From: Granulicella sibirica
GTDB lineage: Bacteria; Acidobacteriota; Terriglobia; Terriglobales; Acidobacteriaceae
DNA: 64,000 nucleotides
Direction of reading: 5' to 3'
Assembly: GCF_004115155.1 (NCBI RefSeq)
Contig: NZ_RDSM01000002.1
Location: 62,001 to 126,000, forward strand
The number at the start of each line of letters is the position of its first letter. Position 1 is the first letter of the stretch. Made by a program: the position numbers and the translations under genes. The notes under the pieces are model-generated. The model was not told the DNA's origin and did not search any database. It saw only the letters and a program-made list of their open reading frames with translations. Shown here piece after piece: positions 8,330 to 17,618 of the stretch.

Positions 8330-8393
8330 CAGCGTAAGCGGCCAGGTCGCGGTCCTTGCCCTGGATCGCTATTCCTGTTGCCTTCGCTTCTTT

Positions 8394-8425
8394 GGTTGTC
8401 ATTCCCGAACGGAATCTGCGTCTCC
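8394..8425 (+). repeat. Dispersed repeat B, copy 1 (forward)
   Basis: GGTTGTCATTCCCGAACGGA followed by ATCTGCGTCTCC. This short extragenic element has a palindromic centre (TTCCCGAAGGGAA in the other copies). Further copies lie at 22157, 23251, 35066, 36517 and 55631, all between genes. Confidence 0.85.
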
Positions 8426-8480
8426 TGTTGCCGTTCCTCCTTCCATTCCCTTCGCATCTCACTCGAACGAGGTGCAGGCG

Positions 8481-8942
8481 ATGACCGCAAAGAAGGCCGC
8501 AGCAAAGAAAACCGCAGCAAAGAAACCTCCCGCAAAGAAGACCGCCGCCAACTACACCGACCCAGCCCTCCGCGAGAAGATCAAGCAGAAGCTCATGAAG
8601 GGCGATAAGGGCGGCAAACCCAATCAATGGAGCGCCCGCAAGGCTCAGCTCGTAGCCTCCGAGTACAAGGCCGAGGGCGGCGAGTACAAGCACGAACGCA
8701 GCGAGTCTCAGCAGCACCTCAAGGACTGGGGTGACGAGAAGTGGCACACCACCGACGGAAAGCCGGCCATCCAGGAGAAATCCACCAGCCGTTACCTCCC
8801 GGACAAAGCCTGGGACAAGCTCACTCCCGCCGAACAGAAGGCCACCGACGCAAAAAAGAAACGAGCGTCGAAGACCGGCAAGCAATTCGTCCCAAATACA
8901 GAAAAAGCGAAAAAAGCCCGTAAATCGGCCACAAAGAAATAG
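8481..8942 (+). CDS. DUF5872-type basic protein
   Basis: A 153-residue, very basic protein. Residues 1-22 form an AAKK/PAKK repeat like histone-H1 tails. The centre matches the DUF5872 pattern (ALREKIKQKLMKGDKGGKPN, then QWSARKAQLVASEYKAEGG, then RYLPDKAWDKLTPAEQKATD), and the C-terminus is again Lys-rich (KKKRASKTGK, KAKKARKSATKK). DUF5872 has no assigned function; the two basic tails suggest nucleic-acid contact, which is inference. I chose ATG 8481 because CGAGG sits about 8 bp upstream; a GTG at 8472 is in frame but badly spaced. Monocistronic, preceded by repeats A and B. Confidence 0.78.
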   Translation: MTAKKAAAKKTAAKKPPAKKTAANYTDPALREKIKQKLMKGDKGGKPNQWSARKAQLVASEYKAEGGEYKHERSESQQHLKDWGDEKWHTTDGKPAIQEKSTSRYLPDKAWDKLTPAEQKATDAKKKRASKTGKQFVPNTEKAKKARKSATKK

Positions 8943-9061
8943 CATCGAAAACGATCGGGCGGAAACCGCACATATGGGTGCGATACCGCCTGTGGGTGAG
9001 CTTGCACCCGCGCCCGCATTGGTGCTACAAACGATCTATTCCAGTCTGCTTCGGCAGATTT

Positions 9062-9169
9062 GAATTTCATGCAGAGTGGTTGAGGGACGAGCCCTGAGAC
9101 GCCACGACAACCGGACAGCTACTTGGTACCGGTGTCAACTCTCTCCTGGAAACGGGGAACATGAGATTC
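9062..9169 (+). promoter_or_regulatory. SAM-I riboswitch upstream of threonine-synthase-like gene
   Basis: The sequence shows the conserved SAM-I core: AGAGTGGTTGAGGGACGAGC, CCTGAGACGCCACGACAACC, then a GGTGTCAACTC segment and GGAAACGGGGAACATGAGA. The P1 helix can be drawn as GAATTTCAT (9062-9070) with ATGAGATTC (9161-9169), one wobble. It ends about 100 bp before the start codon at 9273, leaving room for an expression platform (a weak GTTTTC/GAAAAC hairpin lies near 9210-9230). SAM-I switches repress methionine/sulfur genes when S-adenosylmethionine is plentiful, so the downstream gene pair is probably in homocysteine/methionine synthesis. The rest of the 8943-9272 gap shows nothing else. 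Confidence 0.9.
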
Positions 9170-9272
9170 GGAGCACGCAGTTCCGCATTCAGGACTGCAT
9201 CCGTTTTCTCCCCTCCCTGAAAACAAGAGAGCGCGTCGAGAGAACGGACCCTCCCCCGCTCAGGGAGATCAA

Positions 9273-10568
9273 ATGGAGTATTCCTGTACCGCGTACGAGT
9301 TGAAGTGCAATGAGTGCGGCAAACGCTACGGCAACCGCCCTCTCTCCGGATGCCCCGACTGCCTCGCGCCCCTCGAAATCGCCTATGACCTCGACTCCGC
9401 TCGCGGCGAATTCACCCGCGAAGCGATTGAAGCCGGACCAGCAAATATCTGGCGCTACAAGCGTCTTCTACCCATCCCCGACGGCTTCCAGCCCGACCTG
9501 CCCGTAGGCTTCACCCCGCTCGTCCGCGCGAAGCGCCTCGGCAAGCGCATTGGTGCGTCGAACCTGTACATCAAGAACGACGCCGTCTGCTTCCCGACGC
9601 TCTCCTTCAAAGATCGCGTCGTCTCTGTAGCGCTCGCGAACGCGCAGAAGTTTGGCTTCACCACTGTCGGCTGCTCCTCGACCGGCAACCTCGCCAACTC
9701 CGTCGCCGCCCAGGCCGCCCGTCTCGGCATCAAGGCCAGCATCCTCGTCCCGGCAGACCTCGAGCCCGCCAAGATTCTCAATACCCTCGTCTACGGCGCT
9801 CGCCTCATTCGCATCGACGGCAACTACGACCACGTGAACCGCCTCTGCACCCTCATCGCTGACGAGTACAACTGGGGCCTCGTGAACGTCAATCTCCGTC
9901 CCTATTACGCCGAGGGAAGCAAGACGGTAGGCTTCGAGATCGCCGAGCAACTCGGCTGGCGCCTGCCCGACAACGTCGTAGTCCCCATGGCCGGCGGCTC
10001 CCTCATCCGCAAGATTCGCAAAGCATTCAAGGAGCTCATCTACCTCGGCCTCGTCGAGGACAAGCCCGTCAAGTTCTTCGGAGCCCAGGCCACCGGCTGC
10101 TCGCCGATCGCCGTCGCTGTCCGCGAGGGAGCCGATAACTTTATTCCGCAGAAGCCCAACACCATCGCCCGCTCACTCGCCATCGGCAACCCAGCCGACG
10201 GCCCCGCAGCCGCGAAGATGATCATCGCCGACGGAGGATGGGCCGAAGACGTCTCCGACGTCGAGCTCGTCTCCGGCATCCAGGAACTCGCCGAGACCGA
10301 GGGTATCTTCACCGAGACCGCCGGCGGCGTCACCACAGCCGTCACCGCGCGCCTCTACGCCCAGGGCCGCATCCACCCTGACGAAACCACCGTCGTCTGC
10401 ATCACCGGCAACGGTCTCAAGACCACCGACGCGCTCGCCGGCCGGTACGAGGTCGCCCGCGCTATCCGCCCGCGTCTCGCCGACTTCGACGCATACCTCA
10501 AGGAGCTCGATGGAGTCTCCGAACCCGAACCAGAACTAGTAGCCGCAGGAGATGTCCGTGTCCTTTAA
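9273..10568 (+). CDS. thrC: Threonine-synthase-like PLP enzyme under SAM riboswitch
   Basis: Fold-type II PLP enzyme of the threonine synthase family, 431 residues. An N-terminal zinc-ribbon-like segment (CNECGKRY, then CPDC) precedes the catalytic core, in which FPTLSFKDRVVSVAL holds the PLP lysine (about residue 110) and GCSSTGNLANS binds phosphate/PLP. Known members convert O-phosphohomoserine to threonine. The SAM-I riboswitch upstream and the overlapping sulfur-carrier gene suggest instead, or in addition, a thiol-transfer reaction giving homocysteine, as with CysM/CysO for cysteine. That alternative is inference. CAGGGAG precedes the ATG. The last 11 bp overlap the carrier gene. Confidence 0.85.
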   Translation: MEYSCTAYELKCNECGKRYGNRPLSGCPDCLAPLEIAYDLDSARGEFTREAIEAGPANIWRYKRLLPIPDGFQPDLPVGFTPLVRAKRLGKRIGASNLYIKNDAVCFPTLSFKDRVVSVALANAQKFGFTTVGCSSTGNLANSVAAQAARLGIKASILVPADLEPAKILNTLVYGARLIRIDGNYDHVNRLCTLIADEYNWGLVNVNLRPYYAEGSKTVGFEIAEQLGWRLPDNVVVPMAGGSLIRKIRKAFKELIYLGLVEDKPVKFFGAQATGCSPIAVAVREGADNFIPQKPNTIARSLAIGNPADGPAAAKMIIADGGWAEDVSDVELVSGIQELAETEGIFTETAGGVTTAVTARLYAQGRIHPDETTVVCITGNGLKTTDALAGRYEVARAIRPRLADFDAYLKELDGVSEPEPELVAAGDVRVL

Positions 10569-10836
10569 AGTCATGCTTCCGACCGCCTTCACCCGCCACA
10601 CCGAGGGTCAGAAGCAGTTCGCCTCGACCGCCCCGAACCTCACCGGTCTCCTCACCGAGATCGACTCCACTTTCCCCGCCCTCGGAACCCAGATCAAGGA
10701 CGACGAGGGCAAGCTCCGCCGTTTCATCAACGTCTACGTCAACGACGAAGACATCCGCTTCCTCGGCGGCGAGGGCTACGCCTTTCAGGATGGCGACGAA
10801 GTCATGCTCATCCCGTCGATCGCCGGCGGCTGCTAA
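10558..10836 (+). CDS. ThiS/MoaD-family sulfur carrier ending in Gly-Gly-Cys
   Basis: A 92-residue beta-grasp protein of the ubiquitin-like sulfur-carrier family. Features are the N-terminal FKVMLPTAF strand, INVYVNDEDIRFLGGEG in the middle, and DGDEVMLIPSIAGGC at the C-terminus. Carriers of this family act as a C-terminal Gly-Gly thiocarboxylate; here a cysteine follows the Gly-Gly, so trimming would be needed first. AGGAG lies directly against the ATG at 10552 but 6 bp before the GTG at 10558, so I prefer the GTG. The gene overlaps the threonine-synthase-like gene by 11 bp, implying translational coupling and a shared reaction. No activating E1-like enzyme or JAMM protease is in the window. 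Confidence 0.88.
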   Translation: MSFKVMLPTAFTRHTEGQKQFASTAPNLTGLLTEIDSTFPALGTQIKDDEGKLRRFINVYVNDEDIRFLGGEGYAFQDGDEVMLIPSIAGGC

Positions 10837-10884
10837 CGCACAGGTTACTGAAAGTAAACCAAAGTATTTTCATCGCAGTGCAAC

Positions 10885-10960
10885 GAAACCTCTGTCCGAT
10901 CCCTCTCAGTAGGAGTACTGGCTCGCGCACCGCGCGATATATCGGACTCAAAGAGGTTTC
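10885..10960 (+). promoter_or_regulatory. 5'-UTR hairpin that sequesters the ribosome-binding site
   Basis: GAAACCTCT-GTCCGAT (10885-10900) is complementary to ATCGGAC (10941-10947) and AGAGGTTTC (10952-10960), giving a 7-bp and a 9-bp helix separated only by a one-sided TCAA bulge. The Shine-Dalgarno AGAGG of the following small membrane-protein gene is buried in the outer helix. This looks like translational control; the trigger (temperature, ligand, small RNA) is unknown. Confidence 0.55.
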
Positions 10961-10963
10961 ACC

Positions 10964-11113
10964 ATGTTCCTGATTCTTGCAGTTGTCCTCGTCATCGCGT
11001 GGCTCGGTGGTTTCGTCATGTTCAAGAGCGCCGGCCTCCTCATTCATCTCCTGCTGATCTTCGCGGTGATCTCGGTCATCATGCACTTCATCTCGGGAAA
11101 CCGCACCGCATAA
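10964..11113 (+). CDS. Small membrane protein, DUF5670 / lmo0937 family
   Basis: A 49-residue protein with two hydrophobic segments: MFLILAVVLVIAWLGGFVMF and, after a short KSAG turn, LLIHLLLIFAVISVIMHF. It ends in a polar tail. This matches the tiny two-helix membrane proteins called lmo0937 family or DUF5670, which are widespread but have no known function; some relatives respond to envelope or general stress. AGAGG is 7 bp before the ATG and is enclosed in the hairpin at 10885-10960. A terminator follows. Confidence 0.82.
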   Translation: MFLILAVVLVIAWLGGFVMFKSAGLLIHLLLIFAVISVIMHFISGNRTA

Positions 11114-11132
11114 CCCTATCGCCAAACAGAGA

Positions 11133-11162
11133 AAAGGCCGAACCCATCTGGGCTCGGCCTTT
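11133..11162. terminator. Bidirectional terminator between DUF5670 gene and lon
   Basis: AAAGGCCGAACCC and GGGCTCGGCCTTT form a 13-position stem with one mismatch around a 4-nt ATCT loop. The T/A-rich ends allow use from either side. It sits between two convergent genes. Confidence 0.75.
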
Positions 11163-11185
11163 CTGGTTACAGTAGGGAAGTGGTT

Positions 11186-13609
11186 TTACTGGTGGGCCGA
11201 TGGCTGCGGGGTATGGGCGACCGGAATCACCGCCCCCTCCAGAGCCTCAGGAATCTCTTCCGCCAGCTCCGGCAGCTTGCCTTCAAGCGCGATCTGCAGT
11301 ACTTGGTCCATCTCCTCGACGAAGTGCAGCTTCATCGTCGTCTTGATCAACTCCGGAAGATCGGCAAAATCCCGCCGATTCTCCTCGGGAAGAATCGCCT
11401 CGAAGATCCCAACCCGATGAGCCGCGAGTAGCTTCTCCTTGAGCCCGCCGATCGGCAGAACCTTACCGCGCAGCGTTATCTCTCCGGTCATGGCGATGTC
11501 GCGGCGAACCGGGATCTTGGTCAGCGCACTCGCAAGCCCAGTCGCAAGCGTAATGCCTGCGGACGGCCCATCCTTCGGAATCGCTCCCTCCGGAACGTGC
11601 ACGTGGATATCGAGATGACGATAGAAATCGCGCTCGAGCCCAAGATGCCGCGCGCGCGAGCGAATGTAGCTCAGCGCAGCCTGCGCCGACTCCTGCATCA
11701 CGTCGCCAAGCTGCCCGGTGGTGGTGAGCTTGCCCTTCCCATCGAGCACCTGAACCTCGGTCTGAAGAATCGTCCCTCCAACCTCCGTCCAGGCAAGCCC
11801 GGTCACAAGACCGATCTCGCTCTTCTCATGCACGACGGTGTCGCGGAACTTCGCCACGCCCAGAATCGACTCAAGGTTCTCAGCCGTGATCGTCTCGGCA
11901 TGCTCGGCGCCGTTCTTCACGACGCGCCGAGCGACCTTCCGGCAGACATTCCCAATCTCCCGTTCGAGATTGCGAACACCAGCTTCACGCGTGTATCCGC
12001 GAATGATGCCCTTCAGCGCTCCATCCTCAAACGCAATCTGAGCCTCAGTGAGCCCATTGCCCTCACGCTGCTTCTTGACCAGGTACTGCCGCGCAATCTC
12101 GAGCTTCTCGACCTCGGTATATCCATGCAGCCGCAGAATCTCCATACGATCCTGCAGTGGCCCAGGAATCGTATGCAAGACGTTCGCCGTGGCCACAAAT
12201 AAAACCTGCGACAGGTCGTACTCCACATCAAGATAGTGATCCTGGAACGACGTATTCTGCTCCGGGTCCAGCACTTCCAGCAGCGCGCTCGCCGGATCGC
12301 CCCGGAAGTCCGAAGCCATCTTGTCGATCTCGTCCAGCATGAACACCGGGTTCTTCGTCCCGGCCTTCTTCATCGACTGGATCACCTGCCCCGGCAGCGC
12401 CCCGATATAAGTCCGCCGATGCCCGCGAATCTCAGCCTCATCCCGCACCCCGCCCAGCGACATCCGCACGAACCGCCGTCCAGTAGCCTTGGCGATCGAC
12501 ATCCCAAGCGATGTCTTTCCGACACCCGGAGGTCCGACAAAGCACAAAATCGATCCCTTGGGATTCTTCACAAGCTGCCGAACCGCCAAAAACTCCAGAA
12601 TGCGATCCTTGATCTTCTCCAGCCCATAGTGATCCTCGTTCAGGATCTGCTCGGCATGCTCGATCGACCGAATCTCCTTCGACCGCTTCTTCCACGGCAC
12701 CGCGAGCAGCCAGTCAAGATAGTTCCGCGATACGGTCGATTCAGCCGACATCGGAGGCATCGCCTCCAGCTTTTTCAGCTCCTGCATCGACTTCTCGAGT
12801 ACATCCTTCGGCATGCCCGCCGCTTCGATCTTCTTCTTCAGCTCATCGAACTCGGACTTCTCGCCCCGCCCAAGCTCCTTCTGGATCGCCTTGATCTTCT
12901 CGTTGAGGTAGTACTCTTTCTGCGCCTTCTCCATCTGCCGCTTCACCCGCGACTGGATGGTCCGATCCATATTCAGCTTCTCGATCGCGACATCGAGCAC
13001 ATCGGCGACCTTCGCCAGCCGCGTCTCCGGGTCGAAGACATCGAGCAGCTTCTGCTTCTCATCGATCGAAAGCTGCAAACTCGCGGCGATCGTATCGGCC
13101 AGCTTATGCGGCTCGTCGGTGCGCGCATTCGCCGCCGTCGTCTCGTGGTTCAACGACTGCTGCAGCTTCGAATACTGCTCAAAGAGCGTGTGCACCCGCT
13201 GCACCATCGCCTCAACCTGCGGTGTCAGCTCCAGGTGCGTATTTCCGGTCCGCAGCGTCGCAACGAAGAAACCATCGGTGTCATTTAGCTCCGTCGCCCG
13301 CGCCCGTTCCACGCCTTCGACAAGCACCTTGATATTGCCGTCCGGCATCTTCACGCTCTGGACGATGTTCCCGATCGTGCCCGTCTCGTAGATATCCCCC
13401 GCGCTCGGCTCGTCCACCGAGGCGTCGTGCTGCGTCGCCAGAAAGATCTTCCGATCCCCGGTCAACGCCTCCTCAAGAGCCCGTACACTCGACTCGCGTC
13501 CGACGACAAACGGCGTCATCATATGCGGAAAGATCACCATGTCCCGAATGGGCATCATGGGAAGTTTCCGTACGTCCCCGCTCAGAATTTCTTTCGATTG
13601 AGTAGTCAT
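11186..13609 (-). CDS. lon: ATP-dependent Lon protease
   Basis: Cytoplasmic AAA+ serine protease that degrades misfolded and regulatory proteins. The protein has 807 residues. The N-terminal substrate domain starts [20 protein letters not shown]. The ATPase domain has Walker [12 protein letters not shown] and Walker [12 protein letters not shown]. The protease domain has the catalytic serine in [14 protein letters not shown] and the lysine partner in [16 protein letters not shown] placed the start at the ATG at 13609 because AGGAG is 6 bp upstream; a longer in-frame extension to 13714 has no family similarity. Lon lies downstream of clpX in the same orientation, separated by clpX's terminator-bearing gap of about 200 bp, so it probably has its own promoter there. 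Confidence 0.97.
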   Translation of the reverse strand: MTTQSKEILSGDVRKLPMMPIRDMVIFPHMMTPFVVGRESSVRALEEALTGDRKIFLATQHDASVDEPSAGDIYETGTIGNIVQSVKMPDGNIKVLVEGVERARATELNDTDGFFVATLRTGNTHLELTPQVEAMVQRVHTLFEQYSKLQQSLNHETTAANARTDEPHKLADTIAASLQLSIDEKQKLLDVFDPETRLAKVADVLDVAIEKLNMDRTIQSRVKRQMEKAQKEYYLNEKIKAIQKELGRGEKSEFDELKKKIEAAGMPKDVLEKSMQELKKLEAMPPMSAESTVSRNYLDWLLAVPWKKRSKEIRSIEHAEQILNEDHYGLEKIKDRILEFLAVRQLVKNPKGSILCFVGPPGVGKTSLGMSIAKATGRRFVRMSLGGVRDEAEIRGHRRTYIGALPGQVIQSMKKAGTKNPVFMLDEIDKMASDFRGDPASALLEVLDPEQNTSFQDHYLDVEYDLSQVLFVATANVLHTIPGPLQDRMEILRLHGYTEVEKLEIARQYLVKKQREGNGLTEAQIAFEDGALKGIIRGYTREAGVRNLEREIGNVCRKVARRVVKNGAEHAETITAENLESILGVAKFRDTVVHEKSEIGLVTGLAWTEVGGTILQTEVQVLDGKGKLTTTGQLGDVMQESAQAALSYIRSRARHLGLERDFYRHLDIHVHVPEGAIPKDGPSAGITLATGLASALTKIPVRRDIAMTGEITLRGKVLPIGGLKEKLLAAHRVGIFEAILPEENRRDFADLPELIKTTMKLHFVEEMDQVLQIALEGKLPELAEEIPEALEGAVIPVAHTPQPSAHQ

Positions 13610-13760
13610 AGTTCTCCTGAGATTAGACGTTGAAGTCTCGGCAACGATGCAGCCTGCCCCGGGTCTTGTCAGTGATTGTAAAGCGTCGATGACTCGAATG
13701 CGGAGCAATCGCACGAAGCAGGTCGATCATGTCAAAACGGGTTCAAACGACACCTGCCAA

Positions 13761-13793
13761 AGAGAAAAGGCGCAAGTCCGAAGACCCGCGCCT
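13761..13793 (-). terminator. Intrinsic terminator of clpX
   Basis: On the minus strand AGGCGCGGGTC-TTCG-GACTTGCGCCT forms an 11-bp stem (two G-T pairs) with a UUCG tetraloop, followed by TTTTCTCT. It lies 24 bp past the clpX stop. Confidence 0.88.
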
Positions 13794-13816
13794 CATTCTG
13801 CAAAACTCGAAACCGG

Positions 13817-15103
<1,287 letters not shown>

Positions 15104-15223
15104 AAATTACTGCGACTCCTGTCTTCTCGCGCAAACCGTCTAGCCTTGAGTTTACACCCGATTGACAGCAGGGGATGGCGCGGCATCCCCTCGGGTACTG
15201 AGCGAAAGTGGTACATCAACACG

Positions 15224-15248
15224 AAAGGCCCCGCAGCGCGGAGCCTTT
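15224..15248 (-). terminator. Terminator-like hairpin after clpP
   Basis: AAAGGCTCCGC and GCGGGGCCTTT pair with one mismatch around a 3-nt loop, just past the clpP stop codon. The T-tract is short, so read-through into clpX is possible. Confidence 0.65.
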
Positions 15249-15268
15249 CATGGCAGCAAGCAAAGTGT

Positions 15269-15859
15269 TTAGGTGCGGGGGCGATCGATAATGTCGTCGA
15301 TGATCCCGTACTCGCGCGCCTGCGGTGCGGTCATGATGAAGTCGCGCTCCACGTCCCGCTCAATCTGCGCAAGCGGCTGGCCGGTGCTCTTGCTCATCAG
15401 TGTGTTGGTGATCTCACGGATCCGGAGGATCTCGCGAGCGTGGATGTCGATGTCGGTCGCCTGCCCGCTCAACCCGCCCATCGAAGGCTGGTGGATCAGG
15501 ATGCGAGAGTTAGGCAGCGCAAACCGCTTGCCCTTCTTACCGGCCATCAGGAGAAATGCGCCCATGCTTGCAGCCTGCCCGATGCAGAAGGTCATCACGT
15601 CGTTCTTGATGTACTGCATCGTGTCGTAGATCGCGAGTCCGGCCGTAATTGATCCGCCCGGCGAGTTGATGTAAAGCTGGATGTCCTTCTCTGGATCCTC
15701 ACCGCTCAGAAAGAGCATCTGCGCGATGATCACGTTCGCGACATTGTCATCGATGGGCGTGCCCATGAAGATGATGTTGTCCCGCAGCAGGCGGCTGTAG
15801 ATGTCGTAGCTGCGTTCACCGCGACTCGTCTGCTCCACTACAAAAGGCATGTATCCCAT
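15269..15859 (-). CDS. clpP: ClpP, proteolytic subunit of Clp protease
   Basis: Tetradecameric serine peptidase. The catalytic serine is in [20 protein letters not shown] (about residue 101), the histidine in [11 protein letters not shown] (about residue 126), and an aspartate follows in the [15 protein letters not shown] segment near the C-terminus ([17 protein letters not shown]). The N-terminus ([20 protein letters not shown]) and the [18 protein letters not shown] strand-turn are canonical. At 196 residues it is full length. It lies 64 bp downstream of tig and upstream of clpX. Confidence 0.97.
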   Translation of the reverse strand: MGYMPFVVEQTSRGERSYDIYSRLLRDNIIFMGTPIDDNVANVIIAQMLFLSGEDPEKDIQLYINSPGGSITAGLAIYDTMQYIKNDVMTFCIGQAASMGAFLLMAGKKGKRFALPNSRILIHQPSMGGLSGQATDIDIHAREILRIREITNTLMSKSTGQPLAQIERDVERDFIMTAPQAREYGIIDDIIDRPRT

Positions 15860-15923
15860 TGCGCTCTCTTTCTTCTCTACGGCAAAAACGGTTTCCGATT
15901 CCTAACAGATGCTTGAGCGCAAG

Positions 15924-17396
15924 TTAGGAAGCGAGCTTCTCGTACAGGACACTACCTGTCTTCTCCCGGCGCATCTGCTCGCGCATGCGATCGATGCCAC
16001 CGTCCTTCTGCATCCGCTCCCGCAGGCTCTCGAGCGGCTCGCGTCCCTGGATCGACATGATGAGCAACTCGCGATCGAGATCCTCATCCGTCACGGTCAC
16101 TCCTTCGGTCTCGGCAATCTTGTCGAGAATCAACGAAGCCTTCACCTCGTTCACGGCCTGGTCGCGCTGTGCGGCGCGCAGACGGTTGAAGTCGAGCTTG
16201 CGCATCTCGTCCGACGTCATGCCCTGCTGGGCAAGCGCCCGGAGACCGCGATCCAGCCGCGCATCCACCTGCTGCTGCACGAACGACTCGGGAACAGGGA
16301 ACTCATACTTGGAGATGAGCTCTTCGAGCATCTTCTCTTTGGCCGCGTTCTCGAGCGCGTCCTTCTTGCGGTCCGCGCTACGCTCGCGCAGCTTCGCTTC
16401 GAAGTCGTTCCAGTCCTCGTAGTTGCCGAGCTGCTTCGCGAACTCCGCATCGCGCTCGGGGAAGGTCTTCTTCTTGATCGCCTTCACCTTCACGTCGTAG
16501 GCAACGGTCTGACCAGCCAGGCGAGGTTCGCCGAAGTCAGCCGGGTAGCTGACCTCGAACTCCAGCTCCTGTCCAGGCGTCGCGCCACGAAGCGCATCGT
16601 TGAACGCGCCAAGCGTGTTCTTGCCGCCAACTTCGATCAGCACATCCTCGCCCGTAATGGGCTCGGTCGTCGAAGCGTTCTCGACGCCATCCTCGCCAAC
16701 CGTCTGCGCGAGATCCTTCATCTTGCCGGTAAAGCCGATCTCCGCCCAGTCGCCATCGACCAGCGGACGATCCTCATCGACCGTCTCCACCGTCGCATGC
16801 GACTCGAGCGCACGCTCCAGCTCCGCCGTGTACTCTTCGTCGGTCAGCTCGACTGTCGGACGCTCCACAGCCACGGAGTCATAGCCAGTGATATCGACCT
16901 CGGGAAGAACCTCGAACGCAGCCTTGAAGGTGAGCGGCTGCCCGTCGAACAGGTTCATCTCGAGGATCTGCGGCTGCGACACCGGGTTCAGCGTCTGCTC
17001 TTCGATCGCCTGGCGGAAGCGCTGCGTGACCAGCCCTTCAAGGATCTCCTGCCGGATCTCCTTCATGAACTTCGAGCGGATCACCGACTCCGGAACCTTG
17101 CCGACCCGGAAGCCCGGGATGCGCGCAAGCTTCTGGTAGCGCTTCGTCACGGACTTGAAGCTCTTGGAAACCTCATCCGCCGGAACCTCGACCGAAATCT
17201 CGCGAACCAGCGCGGGATTCAGCGCCGGCCCATGGTTGTGTCCGGAGTGGTCATGGCCCTCATGATCATGATCGTGGCCCGCATGGTCGTGACCCTCATG
17301 CGTGTGCTCATCGTGTACCTGTGTCTCGTCTGCCATCTCGGTGTTCGGCGTAAGCTCAGCCGATTCCTTTACGTCCGTAGTCTCTGTCGGGGTCAA
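15924..17396 (-). CDS. tig: Trigger factor with histidine-rich N-terminal extension
   Basis: Ribosome-bound chaperone and peptidyl-prolyl isomerase. Residues from about 60 on match trigger factor: the ribosome-binding domain with the signature segment IPGFRVGKVPESVIRSKF, the FKBP-like PPIase domain with ELEFEVSYPADFGEPRLAG, and the C-terminal helical arms. It has 490 residues, longer than the usual 430-450, because about 50 residues at the N-terminus form a His/Asp/Glu-rich stretch (repeats such as HEGHDHAGHDHDHEGHDHSG). That stretch resembles the metal-binding tail of SlyD. The start is a TTG with GGAAGG 7 bp upstream; an internal ATG at 17336 would still keep the His-rich part. Confidence 0.95.
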   Translation of the reverse strand: MTPTETTDVKESAELTPNTEMADETQVHDEHTHEGHDHAGHDHDHEGHDHSGHNHGPALNPALVREISVEVPADEVSKSFKSVTKRYQKLARIPGFRVGKVPESVIRSKFMKEIRQEILEGLVTQRFRQAIEEQTLNPVSQPQILEMNLFDGQPLTFKAAFEVLPEVDITGYDSVAVERPTVELTDEEYTAELERALESHATVETVDEDRPLVDGDWAEIGFTGKMKDLAQTVGEDGVENASTTEPITGEDVLIEVGGKNTLGAFNDALRGATPGQELEFEVSYPADFGEPRLAGQTVAYDVKVKAIKKKTFPERDAEFAKQLGNYEDWNDFEAKLRERSADRKKDALENAAKEKMLEELISKYEFPVPESFVQQQVDARLDRGLRALAQQGMTSDEMRKLDFNRLRAAQRDQAVNEVKASLILDKIAETEGVTVTDEDLDRELLIMSIQGREPLESLRERMQKDGGIDRMREQMRREKTGSVLYEKLAS

Positions 17397-17570
17397 TGCA
17401 GTGCCTTCCAGGGAATCTCATGTTCTGCCGCATCGCATCCCTCCCCGCCCAACCTCGGAGGAGGGTCCCCTCAATCTATTAAGGAAGGATCGCTCGACGG
17501 AGGCGCGGGAGGCGCCCACGGCAGGCGTCCCACTACCACTGTACGAGTCTTGGCTACAGGGGGTCAAACC

Positions 17571-17590
17571 GGGCGGAGGCCCGTCCGCCC
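17571..17590 (-). terminator. GC-rich hairpin downstream of the epimerase-like gene
   Basis: GGGCGGA-GGCCCG-TCCGCCC forms a perfect 7-bp stem about 30 bp past the stop of the minus-strand gene at 17619. There is no clear T-run, so its role as terminator is uncertain. The rest of the gap to tig (17397-17618) holds only the tig ribosome-binding site. Confidence 0.4.
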
Positions 17591-17618
17591 GCTCATTCCC
17601 GGCCCGGACCCTGCCCGC

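Noticed and set aside
13610..13714. 35-residue N-terminal extension of Lon
   Set aside because: No similarity to Lon N-termini, and the ATG at 13609 has an ideal ribosome-binding site.
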